Of a stretch of 27,189 bases of DNA, positions 24,544-27,189 are shown one piece after another. The translations under genes were made by a program, and so were the position numbers. Below the pieces are notes generated by a model, which saw only the letters and a program-made list of their open reading frames with translations, was not told the DNA's origin and made no database searches. The stretch is from an uncultured Muribaculaceae bacterium (GTDB lineage Bacteria; Bacteroidota; Bacteroidia; Bacteroidales; Muribaculaceae): assembly GCA_905209725.1 (NCBI GenBank), contig CAJLTZ010000027.1:1-27189 (forward strand). Direction: 5' to 3'. Position 1 is the first letter of the stretch, and every line of letters begins with the position of its first letter.

Positions 24544-26022
24544 TTAATATGCGCAGGCGAAGAGCACGCGGCGTGCGGAGGGTTTGCCTGTCACCATGCA
24601 CTTGCCGGGAGTGGGATCGCCGTCGAAGGGCACGCAGCGGATGGTGGCCTTGGTTTCCTCCTTGATCTTGGCCTCTGTTTCGGGAGTGCCGTCCCAGTGG
24701 GCGAGGATGAACACACCATCCTTGATTTTCTCTTTGAATTCTTCGTAAGAGTCCACCTCGATGGTTCTTGCCTTGCGGAATTCGAGGGCACGCTGGTAAA
24801 GTGCCTTCTGGATGTCGTCGAGTTCCTTGACGATATGGTCGGCGATGCCCTCGAGCGGGAGGGTTTCCTTTTCGAGGGTGTCGCGGCGCATGAGTTCCAC
24901 GGTGCCATTCTGCAGGTCGCGTTCGCCGATGGCAAGGCGCACGGGAACGCCCTTCACCTCATAGTCGGCGAATTTGAAACCGGGCCGCTTATTGTCGGCA
25001 TCGTCGTATTTCACGCTGACGCCCTTGTCGCGGAGTTCCTTTACAAGTGGTTCCACTTTCCCGGAGATTCCCTTGAGGCCCTCTTCATTCTTATAGATGG
25101 GCACGATAACCACCTGAATCGGGGCGAGCTTCGGAGGAAGCACGAGGCCGTTGTCGTCGCTGTGAGTCATGATGAGCGCACCCATAAGACGTGTGGAAAC
25201 GCCCCAGGATGTGGCCCATACATATTCGGGTTTGTTTTCCTTGTTCATGAAGGTCACATCGAAAGCCTTGGCGAAATTCTGGCCGAGGAAATGGGATGTG
25301 CCGGACTGGAGAGCCTTTCCGTCCTGCATCATGGCCTCGATGGTGTAGGTGTCGAGAGCTCCGGCGAAGCGTTCTGTGGCGCTCTTCACTCCTTTGATCA
25401 CGGGGACTGCCATATATTCTTCGGCGAATGTGGCATAGACCTCGAGCATCTTTCTTGCCTCGGCCTCGGCCTCTTCGCGGGTGGCGTGAGCTGTGTGGCC
25501 CTCCTGCCAGAGGAATTCTGCCGTGCGGAGGAACATGCGTGTACGCATCTCCCAGCGCATCACATTCGCCCACTGGTTTACCAGGATGGGGAGGTCGCGG
25601 TAGGAATGAATCCAGTTCTTATAAGTGTTCCATATGATGGTTTCCGATGTGGGTCGGATGATGAGTTCCTCTTCGAGTTTTGCGGCTGGATCCACCACTA
25701 CTCCCCCTTCGGTGTCTGTCTTGAGGCGGTAATGGGTCACAACGGCGCATTCTTTTGCGAAACCCTCTACGTGCTCTGCCTCGCGGCTGAGAAACGACTT
25801 CGGGATGAGCAGGGGGAAATATGCGTTCTGATGGCCTGTCTCCTTGAACATGTCGTCGAGCTGGCGCTGCATCTTTTCCCAGATGGCATAACCATAGGGC
25901 TTGATCACCATGCAACCTCTCACTGCCGACTGCTCGGCGAGTTCGGCCTTGGCCACCAGCTCGTTATACCATTGTGAATAATTATCTGACCTTTTTGTGA
26001 AATTCTTTAATTCTTTAGCCAT
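24544..26022 (-). CDS. proS: Prolyl-tRNA synthetase (archaeal/eukaryotic type)
   Basis: ProRS charges tRNA(Pro) with proline. The 492 residues have the short architecture without the YbaK-like insertion of the bacterial type. Class II motifs are present: RPTSETIIW, then NVMRWEMRTRMFLRTAEFLW (motif 2) and GVSTRLMGALIMTHSDD (motif 3). The anticodon-binding domain (VVIVPIYKNEE, VRLAIGERDL) and a C-terminal domain ending in VLFACAY follow. In this type the terminal tyrosine reaches toward the active site. The ATG at 26022 directly follows a tandem 23-bp repeat. The leader may be about 147 nt long. A 478-aa open frame on the opposite strand is a shadow. Confidence 0.96.
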   Translation of the reverse strand: MAKELKNFTKRSDNYSQWYNELVAKAELAEQSAVRGCMVIKPYGYAIWEKMQRQLDDMFKETGHQNAYFPLLIPKSFLSREAEHVEGFAKECAVVTHYRLKTDTEGGVVVDPAAKLEEELIIRPTSETIIWNTYKNWIHSYRDLPILVNQWANVMRWEMRTRMFLRTAEFLWQEGHTAHATREEAEAEARKMLEVYATFAEEYMAVPVIKGVKSATERFAGALDTYTIEAMMQDGKALQSGTSHFLGQNFAKAFDVTFMNKENKPEYVWATSWGVSTRLMGALIMTHSDDNGLVLPPKLAPIQVVIVPIYKNEEGLKGISGKVEPLVKELRDKGVSVKYDDADNKRPGFKFADYEVKGVPVRLAIGERDLQNGTVELMRRDTLEKETLPLEGIADHIVKELDDIQKALYQRALEFRKARTIEVDSYEEFKEKIKDGVFILAHWDGTPETEAKIKEETKATIRCVPFDGDPTPGKCMVTGKPSARRVLFACAY

Positions 26023-26068
26023 ATTATCAGTATAAATAATACTTTATTATCAGTATAAACAATACTTT
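26023..26068 (-). repeat. 23-bp tandem repeat directly before the proS start codon
   Basis: The two copies at 26023-26045 and 26046-26068 abut and differ at one base (T or C at position 15). The first copy carries the small inverted repeat AGTAT-AAATA-ATACT. The array ends one base before the start codon on the minus strand, so it occupies the ribosome-loading region of the message. Confidence 0.85.
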
Positions 26069-26103
26069 GAATCTGTTGTCTCTTACGGTGTATATCTCCG
26101 GCT

Positions 26104-26162
26104 TTGCCCGGCTGAAAACGCGGTTGTTATATGTTTAAGCGGTGCGGGCAATTTTTTGCCCG
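26104..26162 (-). promoter_or_regulatory. Competing stem-loops in the proS leader
   Basis: On the minus-strand transcript CGGGCAA (26162-26156), AAAA, TTGCCCG (26151-26145) forms a 7-bp hairpin. A second CGGGCAA (26110-26104) lies downstream and could pair with the same TTGCCCG. Only one pairing can form at a time. The downstream arm is also in a small CCGG-GCAAAG-CCGG hairpin. The gap 26023-26403 holds this, the 23-bp repeats, the proS promoter, the DUF4293 terminator and no gene that I see. Confidence 0.4.
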
Positions 26163-26174
26163 ACACACTTGAAG

Positions 26175-26182
26175 CAAAATTA
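26175..26182 (-). promoter_or_regulatory. -7 element of the proS promoter
   Basis: The minus strand reads TAATTTTG, a perfect -7 box 153 bp upstream of the proS ATG, in the same 18-bp context as the helicase promoter. No TTTG-like -33 is present at the usual distance. The predicted transcript begins near 26169, just before the hairpin. Confidence 0.5.
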
Positions 26183-26310
26183 CTAAAAATTAATGAATAA
26201 ATCCCCACTTCATCGAATTTTTTTACGAAAACTCAAGATTTTTTTGCGAGTAGCGGAGAGTCTGGATTTGCAGATAGAGGCATCGGATAGAAAATGAGGG
26301 TCTGAGACAG

Positions 26311-26350
26311 AAAAAGCGGCGTATCCCCGTGTGTCGGAGGGAATCGCCGC
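26311..26350 (-). terminator. Intrinsic terminator of the DUF4293 gene
   Basis: GCGGCG (26316-26321) pairs with CGCCGC (26345-26350) and, after a 2x2 mismatch, TCCC (26324-26327) with GGGA (26339-26342). On the minus strand the stem is followed by TTTTT. It lies 53 bp past the stop at 26404. Confidence 0.75.
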
Positions 26351-26403
26351 AATCAAGGCTTCTATTGTAAGTCGGTGGTTGGGAATGAAGCCGTCTGGCT
26401 TCT

Positions 26404-26874
26404 TTATCTGATTCTGTAGGCCGACTGTAGAGTGCGCTGGTCCTTTCCTATCCGGCGGTAGGCCAGATAAGTAGCGACAAACGCGATGATCGGCGCAATG
26501 GCCAGCGACGACCAACTCACGCAATAGGGCGAGAGCGAATGGTAGCCGTAGACCGCGCATGTGCCGGCCACTCCGAGAATGAATAAAAGCTCGATGAGGC
26601 AAAGCATACGTTGCAATCTCAGATTCTTGAAGAGAAATATGTCGATAAAGGGGATAATCATGCTCATCAGCGACACGATGAAGAGCGCCCAGGTGGTGAG
26701 ATACATCCCTCCTTTGGCTCCGTCGGTCGGTATGCCCTCGATTGCAAATCCCATTGTGGTGAAATTTAGCGTATAGTCGGGCATCTGCACCTGTCCCAAC
26801 GACATAAATGTGAAGCAGCCCATCATTACGGCTGCCACCAGAAGCAAAAGCGATTGCCAGCGTTGTATTACCAT
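26404..26874 (-). CDS. DUF4293 family membrane protein
   Basis: A 156-residue protein with four hydrophobic helices: about 8-27 (SLLLLVAAVMMGCFTFMSLG), 58-80 (YLTTWALFIVSLMSMIIPFI), 90-110 (MLCLIELLFILGVAGTCAVYG) and 120-140 (WSSLAIAPIIAFVATYLAYR). The opening VIQRWQSLLLLVAAV matches the Bacteroidetes DUF4293 family as I recall it. The C-terminus is basic and cytoplasmic (RRIGKDQRTLQSAYRIR). It has its own predicted promoter and terminator, so it is probably a single-gene unit. The function of the family is unknown. Confidence 0.8.
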   Translation of the reverse strand: MVIQRWQSLLLLVAAVMMGCFTFMSLGQVQMPDYTLNFTTMGFAIEGIPTDGAKGGMYLTTWALFIVSLMSMIIPFIDIFLFKNLRLQRMLCLIELLFILGVAGTCAVYGYHSLSPYCVSWSSLAIAPIIAFVATYLAYRRIGKDQRTLQSAYRIR

Positions 26875-26928
26875 TTTATGCTTGCTATTTTAATTTCGTT
26901 GTAATTTCTTCGTTGATGTTCTTTTTCG

Positions 26929-26960
26929 CAAAATTACAAAAAATGCAGGACATATCCAAC
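26929..26960 (-). promoter_or_regulatory. Promoter of the DUF4293 gene
   Basis: On the minus strand GTTG (26960-26957), 20 bp, TAATTTTG (26936-26929). The -7 box is exact and the -33 matches three of four bases. The start site would be near 26923, about 48 nt before the ATG at 26874. The -33 lies within the loop of the terminator hairpin at 26943-26971. Confidence 0.6.
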
Positions 26961-26971
26961 CTGTCCTGCAT
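26938..26971 (-). terminator. Strong intrinsic terminator upstream of the DUF4293 gene
   Basis: ATGCAGGACA (26943-26952) and TGTCCTGCAT (26962-26971) form a perfect 10-bp stem with a 9-nt loop. On the minus strand it is followed by a run of Ts (26943-26938). The + strand also has a T-rich tail (CTTTTCTTA), so it may act both ways. Confidence 0.8.
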
Positions 26972-27049
26972 CTTTTCTTACGTAATTACTACCCCTGTTA
27001 ATCGATTTTTGAGCAAATTTTTCTATGTTTTCGGGGTCTTGACAATGGC
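26938..27049 (-). ncRNA. Candidate small RNA of about 110 nt
   Basis: A minus-strand promoter at 27054-27085 and the terminator at 26938-26971 bracket about 112 nt with no plausible reading frame. Within it, ACCCC near the 5' end can pair with GGGGT about 45 nt later. The 3' end is the terminator hairpin. It does not carry the SRP apical loop or other signatures I know. It could instead be an attenuated leader of the DUF4293 gene. Nothing else is seen in 26875-27189. Confidence 0.35.
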
Positions 27050-27053
27050 ACTG

Positions 27054-27085
27054 CAAAGTTACAATCCCTTTTCCCGTGCCGCAAT
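27054..27085 (-). promoter_or_regulatory. Promoter of the candidate small RNA
   Basis: On the minus strand ATTG (27085-27082), 20 bp, TAACTTTG (27061-27054). The -7 box is an exact consensus match and the -33 matches three of four bases. No gene begins close downstream on this strand until 26874. Confidence 0.5.
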
Positions 27086-27100
27086 ACCCAATTTTAGGAT

Positions 27101-27108
27101 TAATTTTG
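27101..27108 (+). promoter_or_regulatory. Possible + strand -7 element facing out of the window
   Basis: TAATTTTG on the + strand is an exact -7 match in AT-rich DNA. No good -33 is seen, and no coding start appears in the remaining 80 bases. It may serve a gene beyond the right edge. Confidence 0.3.
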
Positions 27109-27189
27109 AATCATTAATGTCCCATTAAAATCGGGAAGAGTACTTTGAAATCGTTGAAATTTAGTTTGTTGCAAAGGTTTTGCGGCCGA

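Noticed and set aside
24541..25977. A 478-codon open frame antisense to proS
   Set aside because: proS has all class II motifs in the other strand; the antisense frame is a reflection of its codon bias and shows no family pattern.
26023..26182. A T-box riboswitch before proS
   Set aside because: No T-box consensus or specifier loop could be found, and T-boxes are not typical of Bacteroidetes.
27182..27189. GCGGCC at the right edge as a cloning-site junction
   Set aside because: A short GC-rich string at the end of a window is not evidence of a vector, and the base before it does not complete any other sign of one.

Overview
The window looks like chromosomal DNA of a Bacteroidales bacterium, plausibly a Muribaculaceae or Prevotella-like gut species. 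The pointers are a type IX secretion (gliding-motility) C-terminal sorting domain, a DUF4293 protein, an archaeal-type prolyl-tRNA synthetase, an OmpA of Bacteroidales type, and promoters that fit the Bacteroidetes TTTG / TAnnTTTG consensus. The family assignment is inference. No rRNA, tRNA, CRISPR array, transposase or phage gene was seen. Most genes are core housekeeping genes, and the unusual content lies in low-complexity proteins and in the intergenic DNA.

Layout. 1-1214 (-): 404 N-terminal codons of a secreted, tryptophan/glycine/proline- and asparagine-rich protein that runs off the left edge. 1555-2418 (-): a TrmN6-type tRNA methyltransferase with a tandemly duplicated linker, divergent from lon (2582-5065, +). 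lon converges on, and overlaps by 67 bp, a DEAD-box RNA helicase (4999-6369, -). An ECF sigma factor (6646-7155, +) follows, then a terminator and an apparent operon on the + strand: small membrane protein, dxs, trkA, trkH (7321-12295), with 4-bp and 1-bp junctions. Behind trkH lies a 149-bp nested inverted repeat. The minus strand then carries ompA (12556-13689), a T9SS-sorted surface protein (13943-15346) and a DUF389 membrane protein (15419-16828). dapA and dnaG (+) are coupled by an ATGA overlap. dnaG overlaps miaA by 50 bp, tail to tail. miaA is the last gene of a minus-strand series reading proS, a DPP IV-type peptidase, an unrecognised six-helix membrane protein, miaA. A DUF4293 membrane protein and a possible small RNA unit fill the right end.

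How the parts fit. Lon, the helicase and the ECF sigma factor form a cluster of stress and RNA-handling genes. dxs makes isoprenoid precursor, and MiaA uses the isoprenoid product dimethylallyl diphosphate on tRNA. TrkA and TrkH form a complete potassium uptake system. proS and the DPP IV peptidase are both proline-centred. The envelope genes (left-edge protein, OmpA, T9SS protein) are typical of a Gram-negative Bacteroidete.

The best leads for something undescribed are the 149-bp element at 12314-12462, whose apex can form two mutually exclusive hairpins; the promoter-to-terminator unit at 26938-27085; the proS leader with competing CGGGCAA/TTGCCCG arms; the aromatic repeat protein at the left edge; and the short tandem repeats inside dnaG and trmN. 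I found no clear multi-gene novel system.
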